NCBI GenBank assembly: GCA_904419075.1
Contig: CAJFQM010000006.1
Coordinates: 1 to 64,000 of the forward strand
Direction: 5' to 3'
DNA from: an uncultured Clostridia bacterium
GTDB taxonomy: Bacteria > Bacillota > Clostridia > Christensenellales > Borkfalkiaceae
Length of the DNA: 64,000 bases
Shown here one piece after another: positions 8,691 to 17,696 of this stretch (position 1 is its first letter; each line of letters begins with the position of its first letter). The translations under genes were made by a program, and so were the position numbers. The notes beneath the pieces are model-generated. The model was not told the DNA's origin, searched no databases, and saw only the letters and a program-made list of their open reading frames with translations.

Positions 8691-9641
8691 ATGATGGACA
8701 ATTTGTCTACGGAGATCCCCGTCGCTGAGACGGACGGCGAAAAGGTATACAAAAAAGTCGAAGGAGGAAAACGGAAAGCGGACAGAGCGCGCATAGGATT
8801 CATTATAGCGACGGTAGCTCCGTCTTTTCTGCTGTTTCTTTTGTTCGTTATCCTTCCCGTATTCAATATGCTTTATACGTCCTTTTTCAAATGGGACGGC
8901 ATAGGGGATAAGATATTTATAAAGTTTGAAAATTATGACGTATTGTTCCATAACGAAGAATTCTGGTCCGCATTCAAGAATACCGTTTTTCTCATTGTCT
9001 TCGTGACGATTTTCACGATCGGCCTCGCTTTGTTTTTTGCGGCGGTGCTCTCTAAGGGAAAGACGAAAGGCAAGACTTTTTTCCGAATTGTATTTTATAT
9101 ACCGAATATTTTGTCTATCGTCGTCATCTCCGCTATTTTTTCGGCAATACTCGCTCCCTCTTACGGCGTTATCGGCGCGATCGCGAAGTTGTTCCATAAG
9201 ACGTATACGGGCTGGCTCGGCGATATGGACGCGGTCATGTGGTGCATTACTTTCGCCATGGTCTGGCAGGCGGTAGGGTATTATATGGTCATGTATATTG
9301 CAGGCATGGACGGCGTCCCCGATCACCTTTATGAAGCGGCGGATCTCGAAGGATGCAGCAAAATTCGTCAGTTCTTCATGATTACGGTACCTCTGACCTG
9401 GGACGTAATCCGTACTACGCTGACGTTCTTCGTCATCAGTACGATCAATATGAGTTTCCTGTTCGTGGATGCGATGACTCAGGGACAGGCGAATTCGCAC
9501 GTATTGCTTTCTTATATGTATAAGTTTTTCGGTTCGCAATACGGTTATGCAATGGCGATCGGGACTGTCATATTCGTATTTGCCTACGGAATTTCGCTCA
9601 TCATTCAGTTTTTGACTCGCCGTGAAACGGTACAATACTGA
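8691..9641 (+). CDS. ABC sugar transporter permease (MsmF/UgpA type)
   Basis: A 316-residue inner-membrane permease with six predicted helices. The first is at about residues 40-65 after a charged cytoplasmic N terminus. The ATPase-contacting EAA loop reads EAADLEGCSKIRQFF near residues 220-234. Strong Shine-Dalgarno AAGGAGG precedes two adjacent ATG codons (8691, 8694). It lies 70 bp after the binding protein and forms a heterodimer with the next gene product. Confidence 0.9.
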   Translation: MMDNLSTEIPVAETDGEKVYKKVEGGKRKADRARIGFIIATVAPSFLLFLLFVILPVFNMLYTSFFKWDGIGDKIFIKFENYDVLFHNEEFWSAFKNTVFLIVFVTIFTIGLALFFAAVLSKGKTKGKTFFRIVFYIPNILSIVVISAIFSAILAPSYGVIGAIAKLFHKTYTGWLGDMDAVMWCITFAMVWQAVGYYMVMYIAGMDGVPDHLYEAADLEGCSKIRQFFMITVPLTWDVIRTTLTFFVISTINMSFLFVDAMTQGQANSHVLLSYMYKFFGSQYGYAMAIGTVIFVFAYGISLIIQFLTRRETVQY

Positions 9642-9652
9642 CGGGAGGAAAA

Positions 9653-10552
9653 ATGGAGGAAAATCAGTTAAAAAAAACGGAACGCTTCTCTTGGACCGGA
9701 ACAGGGCGTTATACCGCAAAAATTTTGAAATATACGCTGCTTATTTTGTTTGCGCTCATTATTCTGCTTCCGCTCTTTTGGGTAACGATGTCGTCGTTCA
9801 AGACGACGGAAGAGATCAATGCCGATGCGTTTGCTTTGCCCGAAAAGTTTTATTTTGAAAATTATGTCAACGCATGGAATCGCGCCAATATGGGAGCCTA
9901 TTTCGGAAACTCTATCTTTTTGACCGCGGCAAGTCTCGCATTGCTCGTCGTTCTTGCCGTGCCTTGTTCCTATACGCTCGCCCGTTTTAAGTTCCGCGGG
10001 GCGAAGATGATCGGTCTCGTCTTTATGGCCGGACTGTTCATCAATGTGAATTATATCGTTCTGCCTTTGCATATCATGCTGTTCGGCTTTGGCAAGGCGA
10101 TAGGAGTCGGCGCGAATATTACCAATAATTATTTTACCGTTATCGTCCTGTATGCATCGACGAGTCTTTCATTCAGTATCTATCTGATGAACAGCTATTT
10201 CAAAGCGCTTTCTCCAAGTTTCGAGGAAGCGGCGAAAATCGACGGCTGCGGTTATTTCAAAACTTTTTTATATATTTGCGCGCCGCTTGCTCTGCCGAGT
10301 ATTCTGACGGTGATTCTGTTTAATTTCCTGTCCTATTGGAACGAATATATTCTCGCCAATACTTTTTTGGATACCGCAAAATCCACGCTTCCCGTCGGAC
10401 TTCTCCGAATCATGAGGGAATCCAAGACGGCAAACGACCTCGGAAGAATGTATGCGGGACTCATGATCGTTATGGTTCCCGTGCTCATCGTGTACGCCTG
10501 CGTGCAGGGACAATTGACGAAAGGAATCACGGTTGGCGGCGTAAAAGGATAA
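9653..10552 (+). CDS. ABC sugar transporter permease (MsmG/UgpE type)
   Basis: The second permease of the importer, 299 residues with six helices. Its EAA loop reads EEAAKIDGCGYFKTF near residues 190-204. It starts 11 bp after the first permease, behind Shine-Dalgarno GGGAGG. Together with 7163-9641 it forms a CUT1-type transporter that needs an ATPase encoded elsewhere. Confidence 0.9.
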   Translation: MEENQLKKTERFSWTGTGRYTAKILKYTLLILFALIILLPLFWVTMSSFKTTEEINADAFALPEKFYFENYVNAWNRANMGAYFGNSIFLTAASLALLVVLAVPCSYTLARFKFRGAKMIGLVFMAGLFINVNYIVLPLHIMLFGFGKAIGVGANITNNYFTVIVLYASTSLSFSIYLMNSYFKALSPSFEEAAKIDGCGYFKTFLYICAPLALPSILTVILFNFLSYWNEYILANTFLDTAKSTLPVGLLRIMRESKTANDLGRMYAGLMIVMVPVLIVYACVQGQLTKGITVGGVKG

Positions 10553-10639
10553 ATAATATCTTTGAAAGAAAGATTTTTATCAACGACTGACTATTTGTGT
10601 ATATGGGCAAAAGTCTGCCCGATTATCGGAGAAAAAAAC

Positions 10640-12799
10640 ATGAAAAAGAAAACTTTTGGCGGAGGCCTCACCGTTCCCACCGAAACGGGATTTGTAGACG
10701 AGACATTGAAACTTTTGAAACTTTGGGGTGCGGATGCGGTGCGCGATTGCGACGGAACCGTCATGCCCGACGAAATCAAGCGAGCGGGCTATAAAATTTA
10801 TTCGACCTATTTCGTCGCTCGCGGCGATAACGAATTCGCAAAGACCGTTCCCGATGAGAGGACGCATTTCTTCGTGTGCAGCGAATATGTCGCCGCTTCG
10901 GAGGAAACATTGACCGTGGATATTTTACGCGGATATTTCAGTCAACAGATTCAGCCGGAATACGATTGCGACATGAGCAAGTATTGGGAAGTCATAGATC
11001 GTACGACGGGGGAGGTCGTTCCCGTGTCCGATTGGTCGGCGGATAAGGAAAACAATCAGGTGACGATTCAGAATTGTAAAAAGTTCCATCGGTACTCCGT
11101 TTCGTTTCTTGCCCGCGCCATTTGGGACAGTACGCAGATGTATAACTACATCACGAACCACTGGACGAAGGAGAAGGATTTGCCGTTTGACGCGCGTTGT
11201 AAAAAGACGGGCGAATATATCGTAAAGCGCATGGAAAAATGGCTGGACGAACATCCCGATACGGACGTGGTACGTTTTACGACGTTTTTCTATCATTTTA
11301 CGTTGTTATTCAATCATATCGGGAAGGAAAAATTTGTCGATTGGTTCGGTTACAGCGGTTCTGTCAGCGTGGAAGCGCTGGAAGCGTTTGAAAAGGAATA
11401 CGGTTATGCACTTCGTCCGGAAGATATCGTTGACGAAGGGTACTACAATTCCCCTTTCCGCGTTCCGAGTAAGGCTTTCTCCGACTATATGGACTTTACC
11501 ATGCGCTTCGTTTCTTCCACGGCGAAAAAGCTGGTGAAAAAAGTCCATGAAAAGGGCAGGGAAACGATGATGTTCCTCGGGGATAATTGGATAGGCACCG
11601 AACCTTACGGAAAGTATTTTCAAAGTATCGGCCTCGATGCAGTGGTCGGCAGTGTGGGCGGCGGAGTTACGGTGCGCATGCTGACGGATATTCCAGGCCT
11701 CAAATATGTCGAAGGCAGATTCTTGCCGTATTTTTTCCCCGATACGTTTCATGAGGGCGGAGAACCGACTAAGGAATTAAAAAGGAATTGGCGTACGGCG
11801 CGCAGAGCTATGCTGAAAAAACCGCTCGACAGAATCGGTTACGGCGGATATTTGAGTTTGGCCGCGAAATTCCCCGATTTCGTGGAAGAAGTCGGGCGTA
11901 TCGCGGAGGAATTCAGGGAAATTTACCGCAAAGTAAAGGGAAACAATCCCTATTCCGATTTGAAGGTGGCCGTTATCAATGCGTGGGGAAAAATCCGTTC
12001 GTGGCAGTGTTTCATGGTCGCTCATGAGCTTTGGTATCAAAAAGTATACTCTTATCAGGGCATTTTGGAGGCGCTCAGCGGAATGCCTGTAGACGTAGAG
12101 TTTTTGAGCTTTGAAGATGTGTTAAACGGCGCATTGGAGGGATTTGACGTCGCAATCAATGCGGGGGATGCGGGCACGGCTTATTCGGGCGGAAAGTGCT
12201 GGGATAATCCCGAGCTGGAATCAAAAGTCAGAGAATGGGTATATAACGGAGGCGGACTCATCGGCGTGGGGGAACCGTCTGCCTATCTCAAAAACGGCAG
12301 ATATTTTGTCCTTTCCGATGTATTCGGAGTCGATAAAGAACTCGGATTTACGCTTTCCACGGATAAGTATAACCTCAAAAAAGTAAGCGGACATTTCATT
12401 CTGGAAGATGCGAAAGCCCCTCTCGATTACGGAGAAGGGATGAAGAGCATTTATGCGAATCCCGATACTTCGGTTCTGGATATTTGCGGACAGGATGTAT
12501 TCATGGCAGTGAACGATTACGGCAAGGGCAGAGCTTTTTATATGGCAGGGCTTCCTTATAATGTTCAGAACGAGCGCATTTTGTACCGCGCCTGCCATTA
12601 TGTGGCTCATAAAGAGGAATTGCTCAAACACTGGTATTGCGACGATACGGCCGTGACGGTGCAATATTATCCACAGATCGGAGAATGCGCAATCGTCAAT
12701 AACGGAGATTCGGCTGTCGATACGACCTTCTATGACGGAAACGGAAAAGCCGAAAAAATTTCTCTTTCGCCCGGAGAACTTCGCTGGCGTAAAGTATAA
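10640..12799 (+). CDS. lnpA: 1,3-beta-galactosyl-N-acetylhexosamine phosphorylase (GH112)
   Basis: Phosphorolyses galacto-N-biose (mucin core 1) and/or lacto-N-biose (human milk) to galactose 1-phosphate and free GalNAc or GlcNAc in the cytoplasm. Family blocks run along the whole protein: LWGADAVRDCDG, KYWEVIDRTTGEVV, GDNWIGTEPYG, LDAVVGSVGGG, EGRFLPYFFPDTFHEGG and DRIGYGGYLSLA. Asp315 in GDNW falls where the Bifidobacterium enzyme has its general acid (Asp313, from memory). The start is ATG 10640 with GGAG upstream, giving 719 residues; a TTG at 10562 in frame is less likely. It follows the sugar importer. A galactosyl-rhamnose phosphorylase is the alternative within GH112. Confidence 0.92.
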   Translation: MKKKTFGGGLTVPTETGFVDETLKLLKLWGADAVRDCDGTVMPDEIKRAGYKIYSTYFVARGDNEFAKTVPDERTHFFVCSEYVAASEETLTVDILRGYFSQQIQPEYDCDMSKYWEVIDRTTGEVVPVSDWSADKENNQVTIQNCKKFHRYSVSFLARAIWDSTQMYNYITNHWTKEKDLPFDARCKKTGEYIVKRMEKWLDEHPDTDVVRFTTFFYHFTLLFNHIGKEKFVDWFGYSGSVSVEALEAFEKEYGYALRPEDIVDEGYYNSPFRVPSKAFSDYMDFTMRFVSSTAKKLVKKVHEKGRETMMFLGDNWIGTEPYGKYFQSIGLDAVVGSVGGGVTVRMLTDIPGLKYVEGRFLPYFFPDTFHEGGEPTKELKRNWRTARRAMLKKPLDRIGYGGYLSLAAKFPDFVEEVGRIAEEFREIYRKVKGNNPYSDLKVAVINAWGKIRSWQCFMVAHELWYQKVYSYQGILEALSGMPVDVEFLSFEDVLNGALEGFDVAINAGDAGTAYSGGKCWDNPELESKVREWVYNGGGLIGVGEPSAYLKNGRYFVLSDVFGVDKELGFTLSTDKYNLKKVSGHFILEDAKAPLDYGEGMKSIYANPDTSVLDICGQDVFMAVNDYGKGRAFYMAGLPYNVQNERILYRACHYVAHKEELLKHWYCDDTAVTVQYYPQIGECAIVNNGDSAVDTTFYDGNGKAEKISLSPGELRWRKV

Positions 12800-12810
12800 A
12801 TTCGGAGATA

Positions 12811-12845
12811 AAAAAGCGGACAATAAAAATTTGTCCACTTTTTCA
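12811..12845 (+). terminator. Terminator after the GH112 gene
   Basis: AAAAAG-GGACAA pairs with TTGTCC-CTTTTT with one internal C/A mismatch, followed by T and A. Confidence 0.8.
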
Positions 12846-13112
12846 AAAATATTCGGTTTCGATAAACGACGCAACTAACTAAAAGTTAGATATTGGTATA
12901 TTATCTCTCATGAACTTTGGCAAAGGAAATTTTTCTTTCAGACAGGCAGGGAAGAGACGAGCGGTCGTTTGAAAAATCAAATGGGTGAAATTTTATATTA
13001 TAAATATTATATTTATTCTATAAATTGAATAAAATAAGAAGTTTTTGTGGAAAAATAACGGGAAAATTCTTGAAAAAAAGTAAATAAAATAAGGAAAAAT
13101 GTCAAATAACCA
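12846..13112. other. AT-rich intergenic region
   Basis: No gene is seen. CTAACT-AAA-AGTTAG (12875-12889) is a short perfect inverted repeat and may be a protein-binding site. From about 12985 the sequence is very AT-rich and could supply an UP element for the promoter at 13113. Confidence 0.5.
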
Positions 13113-13141
13113 TTGACAAAGTGAAAAATGTGTGATATGAT
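13113..13141 (+). promoter_or_regulatory. Strong promoter of the 13148-13361 transcript
   Basis: TTGACA (13113-13118), exactly 17 bp, TATGAT (13136-13141), preceded by AT-rich sequence. The nearest large gene starts only at 13501, beyond a terminator. Confidence 0.85.
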
Positions 13142-13147
13142 TATATT

Positions 13148-13361
13148 CAATAAAATATGCGGAAAAGAATCGGTAAGTAATTGTTAAGGTCTTTTGACCT
13201 AATCAAATATCCGATAGAAAAAGTTATGGGGAGAAGCATGACTTTGGAAGAATCCAGCGAAGAGAAAGAGGGGCGGTTTCAAAGCGCTCCTTTTAAGAGA
13301 TACAAAAGACAAAATAACGGACGCAGGTGCGGCATCGGCAGATAAAGCCGATGCGGTTTTT
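13148..13361 (+). ncRNA. Candidate small RNA or attenuated leader transcript
   Basis: The strong promoter at 13113 and an intrinsic terminator (GCATCGGC 13332-13339 with GCCGATGC 13347-13354, then five T) bound a transcript of about 213 nt. It contains a hairpin around AGGTC-TTTT-GACCT (13187-13200), closed by ATCGG/CCGAT (13169-13173 and 13211-13215), and a second hairpin around GAGGGGCG/CGCTCCTT. The CCGAT arm can instead pair with the ATCGG of the terminator stem, so a switch between forms is possible. I could not match it to 6S RNA, SRP RNA, tmRNA, T-box or common riboswitches. A 35-codon frame lies inside it. Confidence 0.6.
13238..13345 (+). CDS. Possible 35-residue small protein
   Basis: ATG 13238 follows GGGGAG by four bases, a plausible Shine-Dalgarno site. 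The frame runs 35 codons and its TAA stop lies in the loop of the terminator hairpin. The N-terminal third is acidic (EESSEEKE) and the remainder is basic (KRYKRQNNGRR). No family is recognised. It may be a real small protein, a leader peptide, or chance inside a structured RNA. Confidence 0.4.
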   Translation: MTLEESSEEKEGRFQSAPFKRYKRQNNGRRCGIGR

Positions 13362-13441
13362 GCGTTCGTTGTTTTCTTTTTTCGGAAAAAGGGAAAAAAG
13401 CGAAAAGATTTGCAGAAAATATTTACAGAGGTTTTGATAGA

Positions 13442-13472
13442 TTGACGCTTTTCGGCGGATAATAAATATAAT
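13442..13472 (+). promoter_or_regulatory. Promoter of the acyltransferase gene
   Basis: TTGACG (13442-13447), a slightly long 19-bp spacer, TATAAT (13467-13472). Confidence 0.6.
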
Positions 13473-13500
13473 ATATCAGATAAAGAACGGAGGAAGGTGC

Positions 13501-14163
13501 ATGTTTACTACATCGGAATTGTATGATTTCAGCCATACCCTTGCAGGAGCGTATCTTTCGGAATATACTTATCCTTGGGAGGCGTTAAAAGGGCTCAAAG
13601 AACATATTCTCACCTTGGGCGGAACACTGGACAAAGAGGAATATTCGGAAATTTCTCCGGGGGTATGGGTGCATAAAACGGCGAAAATCGCTCCTACCGC
13701 TTACCTGGGGGCTCCTTGTATTATCGGTGCGGGGACGGAGGTCAGGCATTGTGCGTTTATCCGCGGCTCTGCGTTGGTGGGGGAAAACTGTGTGGTGGGA
13801 AATTCGGTAGAGCTGAAAAACGTCGTACTGTTCGACAATGTGCAGACTCCGCATTACAATTATGTCGGAGACAGTATATTGGGCTATAAATCGCATATGG
13901 GAGCGGGTTCGATCACATCTAACGTAAAATCCGACAAAACGCCGGTAACCGTGAAAAACGGAACGGAAATTATAGAGACGGGACTGAAAAAAATGGGAGC
14001 GATGTTAGGCGATTTTGTAGAAGTCGGCTGCAACAGCGTTCTCAATCCGGGAACCGTCATCGGGCGGAACACGAATATTTATCCGCTGTCCTGTGTCCGC
14101 GGGGTCGTGCCTGCGGATTCAATCTGGAAAACGGGAGGTGTAACGGTAAAGAAAAAACAGTGA
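13501..14163 (+). CDS. Left-handed beta-helix acyltransferase (GlmU C-terminal type)
   Basis: A 220-residue protein with hexapeptide repeats from about residue 50 to 200 (such as VWVHKTAKIAPTAYLGAP and NSVLNPGTVIGRNTNIYPL). It resembles the acetyltransferase half of GlmU without the uridylyltransferase half, a stand-alone form frequent in Clostridia and often labelled UDP-GlcNAc pyrophosphorylase. It probably acetylates an amino sugar phosphate or UDP-sugar. The glmM and glmS genes follow, which fits amino-sugar metabolism. Shine-Dalgarno GGAGG lies before ATG 13501. Confidence 0.8.
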   Translation: MFTTSELYDFSHTLAGAYLSEYTYPWEALKGLKEHILTLGGTLDKEEYSEISPGVWVHKTAKIAPTAYLGAPCIIGAGTEVRHCAFIRGSALVGENCVVGNSVELKNVVLFDNVQTPHYNYVGDSILGYKSHMGAGSITSNVKSDKTPVTVKNGTEIIETGLKKMGAMLGDFVEVGCNSVLNPGTVIGRNTNIYPLSCVRGVVPADSIWKTGGVTVKKKQ

Positions 14164-14397
14164 CAAAAATAAAACAAAAGACCCGCAGGCTTATATTTTA
14201 AGGGGAGTTCGTCTGGCGAGACATAGGAGCGTCGAAAAACGGCGCGGGGATATGCAAACAATTCGGAACTGATAAACTCGGCTTTAAGATAGTCGAGGTT
14301 TATACGGAGCGTCTCGCATTGCGGATATTTAATTCCGCCGGAAAGAAATTCAGATTTGAGAGTTTTTAAGAGGAAATAAAATTTTTTATAAGAGGAA
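14164..14397 (+). promoter_or_regulatory. Structured leader upstream of glmM-glmS
   Basis: A 234-bp gap with several helices: GTCT-GGCG-AGAC (14211-14222), GCGTCG/CGGCGC (14229-14245), and an 11-bp bulged stem ATAAA-CTCGGC/GTCGAG-TTTAT (14272-14303). GCGAGAC (14216-14222) can also pair over a distance with GTCTCGC (14311-14317), which would exclude the first hairpin. I do not see the glmS ribozyme core here. The region may be a cis-regulatory RNA, but this is inference. Confidence 0.4.
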
Positions 14398-14403
14398 ATG
14401 TCT

Positions 14404-15792
14404 ATGGGTAAATATTTCGGTACGGACGGTTTTCGCGGCGAAGCCAATGAAAACCTGACGGCGGACCACGCCTATAAGGTGGGCCGTTTTCTCGGCTGGT
14501 ACTTCAACGAATGTAAAAAGCGTTCGGGACTGAGCGAGCGGGCGCGCATCGTCATCGGAAAGGATACGCGGCGCTCGGGGTATATGTTTGAGTACGCCTT
14601 AGTCGGAGGGCTCGTTTCGTCGGGTGCGGACGCATACCTGCTTCACGTTACGACGACGCCTTCGGTCGCTTACGTGGTGCGCACGGAAGGTTTCGATTGC
14701 GGCATCATGATTTCGGCCAGCCACAATCCTTACTACGATAACGGAATCAAGCTGTTCAACGGTCAGGGGGAAAAGATGGACGAAGGGACGGTGGAGCTCG
14801 TCGAAAATTATCTCGACGGAAAGCTGGTTGCTTTCGGAGAGAAGTGGGGAGAAATTCCCTTTGCGCGTCGGGAGGAAATCGGCCGCACGGTAGATTACGT
14901 TGCGGGCAGAAACCGCTATGTCGGATATCTCATTTCTCTCGGAATATACAGTTTCAAGGGCTATAAGGTAGGGCTTGACTGTGCGAACGGCAGTTCTTGG
15001 AATATCGCGAAGAGCGTATTCGATGCTCTCGGCGCGAAGACGTATGTCATCAATGCGGAGCCGGACGGGACGAATATCAATAAAAACGCGGGTTCCACGC
15101 ATATCGAAGGGCTGCAAAAGTTCGTGGTGGAAAACGGACTCGACGTCGGTTTTGCCTACGACGGAGACGCGGACAGGTGTCTTTGCGTAGACGAAAAGGG
15201 CAACGTCGTAGACGGAGATCTCATTCTTTATATTTATGCCCGCTATATGAAAGAGCGGGGAGTATTGCTCAACAACACGGTCGTTACGACGGTAATGTCT
15301 AACTTCGGTCTGTATAAGGCTTTCGACGAAATCGGAATCGAATATGCCAAGACGGCGGTAGGGGACAAATACGTCTACGAATATATGGCGGAGCACGGCG
15401 ATTGCATCGGCGGCGAACAATCGGGTCACATCATTTTTTCCAAATACGCCTCCACGGGCGACGGAATTTTGACCAGTTTGAAAGTCATGCAGGCGATGAT
15501 TGCCAAGAAATCGACGCTCGGCAAGCTCGCGGAACCCGTGACGATTTATCCGCAGGTTCTCAAAAACGTGCGGGTGAAAGATAAAGCGGCGGCGAAAAAC
15601 GACGCCGACGTACAGGCCGCGGTGGCGGCGGTGGAGGCAAAGCTCGGTGACACGGGGCGGATTCTGCTTCGCGAATCGGGGACGGAGCCCGTTATCCGCG
15701 TCATGGTGGAAGCGGAGAACAAAGAAATTTGTCAGTCCTGCGTGGACGAAGTCGTGTCCGTGCTCAAAAAGAAAGGACACGGGGCGGAGTAA
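14404..15792 (+). CDS. glmM: Phosphoglucosamine mutase
   Basis: Interconverts glucosamine 6-phosphate and 1-phosphate for UDP-GlcNAc and thus peptidoglycan. The phosphoserine loop is ISASHNPYYDNG near residue 103, the metal loop DGDADRCL, the sugar loop GGEQSGHI and the phosphate-binding RESGTEPVIRVM near the C terminus. ATG 14404 has AGAGGA at a good distance; ATG 14398 is too close to it. 462 residues, normal. It is followed by glmS after 9 bp, so the two act in consecutive steps from one transcript. Confidence 0.95.
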   Translation: MGKYFGTDGFRGEANENLTADHAYKVGRFLGWYFNECKKRSGLSERARIVIGKDTRRSGYMFEYALVGGLVSSGADAYLLHVTTTPSVAYVVRTEGFDCGIMISASHNPYYDNGIKLFNGQGEKMDEGTVELVENYLDGKLVAFGEKWGEIPFARREEIGRTVDYVAGRNRYVGYLISLGIYSFKGYKVGLDCANGSSWNIAKSVFDALGAKTYVINAEPDGTNINKNAGSTHIEGLQKFVVENGLDVGFAYDGDADRCLCVDEKGNVVDGDLILYIYARYMKERGVLLNNTVVTTVMSNFGLYKAFDEIGIEYAKTAVGDKYVYEYMAEHGDCIGGEQSGHIIFSKYASTGDGILTSLKVMQAMIAKKSTLGKLAEPVTIYPQVLKNVRVKDKAAAKNDADVQAAVAAVEAKLGDTGRILLRESGTEPVIRVMVEAENKEICQSCVDEVVSVLKKKGHGAE

Positions 15793-15801
15793 GGAGAAGG
15801 T

Positions 15802-17640
15802 ATGTGCGGAATTGTCGGATATATCGGTAAAAAACAAGCGGCGCCCATTCTTCTCGACGGGCTGGCGAAATTGGAATATCGCGGTTACGATTCGGCGGGG
15901 ATCGCCGTGCGCGACGGCAGCGCGGAAGCGGTGGTCGTCAAAGCCAAGGGGCGCTTGAAAGTCCTTGCGGAAAAGACGAACAGCGGACTTTCCGTAAAGG
16001 GCTGCTGCGGAATCGGACATACGCGCTGGGCGACACACGGCGAACCTTCTGCCGAAAACGCTCATCCTCATTACAGCGACGATAAAAACGTCATCGTCGT
16101 GCATAACGGAATCATCGAGAATTATCAGGAACTCAAAGAAAAACTGTCAAAGAGCGGCTATGTGTTTTACTCTCAGACGGATACCGAGGTTCTTGCGAAA
16201 CTCGTCGATTATTATTATAAAAAATACGGCGACGGGCCGATAGACGCGCTGGCAAGGTGTATGATGCGCGTGCGCGGCTCGTACGCGCTGGCGGTCATGT
16301 ATAAGGATTATCCCGAAGAACTCTATGTCGCAAGAAAGGACAGTCCCATGATCATCGGCGCGGAAAAAGGCGAAACTTTTCTCGCGTCCGATGTTCCGGC
16401 GATTCTCAATTATACGAGAAACGTCTATTACATCGGGAATCTGGAAATCGCCAAATTGGAAAAAGGGAAGGTCTCATTCTTCAATATCGATCGGGAAGAA
16501 ATCGCCAAAGAGATTACGGAAATCAAGTGGGACGCAAAGGCCGCGGAGAAAGCGGGCTTTGAACATTTCATGATGAAGGAGATCCACGAACAGCCCAAGG
16601 CCGTACAGGATACTCTGAGTTCCGTAATCAAAAACGGCACAATCGATCTTTCCGAATGCGGACTTTCGAAGGAGCGGATTCAATCCGTCGGGCATATTTA
16701 TATCGTCGCCTGCGGTTCCGCCTATCATGCGGGCATGGTGGCGCAATACGTCATCGAGAGCCTCGCGAAAATTCCCGTTCGGGTAGACCTCGCGTCGGAA
16801 TTTCGTTACCGTAAGCCGCTCCTCGAAAAAGACGGCCTGGTGATTATCATCAGTCAGTCGGGCGAGACGGCGGACAGCCTCGCGGCGTTGCGGGAAGCGA
16901 AGGGGCGGGGAATAAAGACCTTGGCGATCGTCAACGTAGTGGGCTCTTCCATCGCGCGGGAAGCGGACGACGTGTTCTATACGCTCGCGGGGCCCGAAAT
17001 CGCGGTCGCGACGACGAAAGCCTATTCGACGCAGCTCATCGCGGGTTACCTTTTGGCGGTGCAGTTCGCAAAGGTTCGCGGGCAGATAGACGAGAAGAGA
17101 TATTCCTCGCTCGTCAAAGACCTGCTGGCTTTGCCCGATAAAATGAAACGGGTATTGGAGGATAAAGAACGAATTCAATGGTTTGCCGCGAAGTTCGCAA
17201 ACGCAAAGGACATTTTCTTTATCGGCCGCGGAATCGATTATGCCGTCAGCATGGAAGGCAGCCTCAAAATGAAGGAAATCAGCTATATCCATTCGGAGGC
17301 ATACGCGGCGGGAGAACTCAAACACGGCACAATCAGCCTGATTGAGGACGGGACGCTGGTCGTCAGCGTACTTACGCAACAGGAATTGTATGAAAAGATG
17401 ATCGGCAATATGGCGGAGGTCAAGAGCCGGGGGGCTTATTTGATGGGACTGACGGCCTACGGAAATTATAATGTTGAGGACACGGCGGACTTTACTACAT
17501 ATATTCCGCGCACGGATTCGCTGTTTACGGCGAGTCTGGCGGTCATTCCCTTGCAATTGATGGGATATTACGTCAGCGTGGCGAAGGGATTGGACGTGGA
17601 TAAACCGAGAAATCTCGCCAAGAGCGTCACGGTGGAATAA
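15802..17640 (+). CDS. glmS: Glutamine-fructose-6-phosphate aminotransferase
   Basis: Makes glucosamine 6-phosphate from fructose 6-phosphate and glutamine. The N-terminal nucleophile is Cys2 (MCGIVGYIG), followed by the glutaminase domain (GHTRWATHG, HNGIIENY) and two SIS isomerase domains (ISQSGETADSLAAL, GRGIDYAVSMEGSLKMKE). It ends in the conserved DKPRNLAKSVTVE. 612 residues, normal. It is cotranscribed with glmM; any GlcN6P feedback would have to act on the leader before glmM. Confidence 0.97.
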   Translation: MCGIVGYIGKKQAAPILLDGLAKLEYRGYDSAGIAVRDGSAEAVVVKAKGRLKVLAEKTNSGLSVKGCCGIGHTRWATHGEPSAENAHPHYSDDKNVIVVHNGIIENYQELKEKLSKSGYVFYSQTDTEVLAKLVDYYYKKYGDGPIDALARCMMRVRGSYALAVMYKDYPEELYVARKDSPMIIGAEKGETFLASDVPAILNYTRNVYYIGNLEIAKLEKGKVSFFNIDREEIAKEITEIKWDAKAAEKAGFEHFMMKEIHEQPKAVQDTLSSVIKNGTIDLSECGLSKERIQSVGHIYIVACGSAYHAGMVAQYVIESLAKIPVRVDLASEFRYRKPLLEKDGLVIIISQSGETADSLAALREAKGRGIKTLAIVNVVGSSIAREADDVFYTLAGPEIAVATTKAYSTQLIAGYLLAVQFAKVRGQIDEKRYSSLVKDLLALPDKMKRVLEDKERIQWFAAKFANAKDIFFIGRGIDYAVSMEGSLKMKEISYIHSEAYAAGELKHGTISLIEDGTLVVSVLTQQELYEKMIGNMAEVKSRGAYLMGLTAYGNYNVEDTADFTTYIPRTDSLFTASLAVIPLQLMGYYVSVAKGLDVDKPRNLAKSVTVE

Positions 17641-17696
17641 CGTCGGAAAAGGGATATAGAGCGGAAAATTTCGCCGGATATATCGGGAGTGAAACT

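Noticed and set aside
8676-9719. 347-codon open frame antisense to the first permease
   Set aside because: The plus-strand permease has six helices and an EAA motif; the antisense product is implausibly His/Arg-rich.
10562-10639. N-terminal extension of the GH112 protein from TTG 10562
   Set aside because: No Shine-Dalgarno site for the TTG, and the extra 26 residues do not resemble the family start; ATG 10640 gives the usual length.
13148-13361. T-box or 6S RNA
   Set aside because: No T-box AGGGUGGNACCGCG element and no long closing stem with a central bubble.
14164-14397. glmS ribozyme upstream of glmM
   Set aside because: The conserved cleavage-site and pseudoknot sequences of the ribozyme are not present, as far as I can tell by eye; kept only as a possible other structured leader.
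14599-16104. Long open frame antisense to glmM
   Set aside because: The plus strand encodes a clear GlmM with all motifs; the antisense frame has no Shine-Dalgarno site or recognisable family and reflects codon bias.
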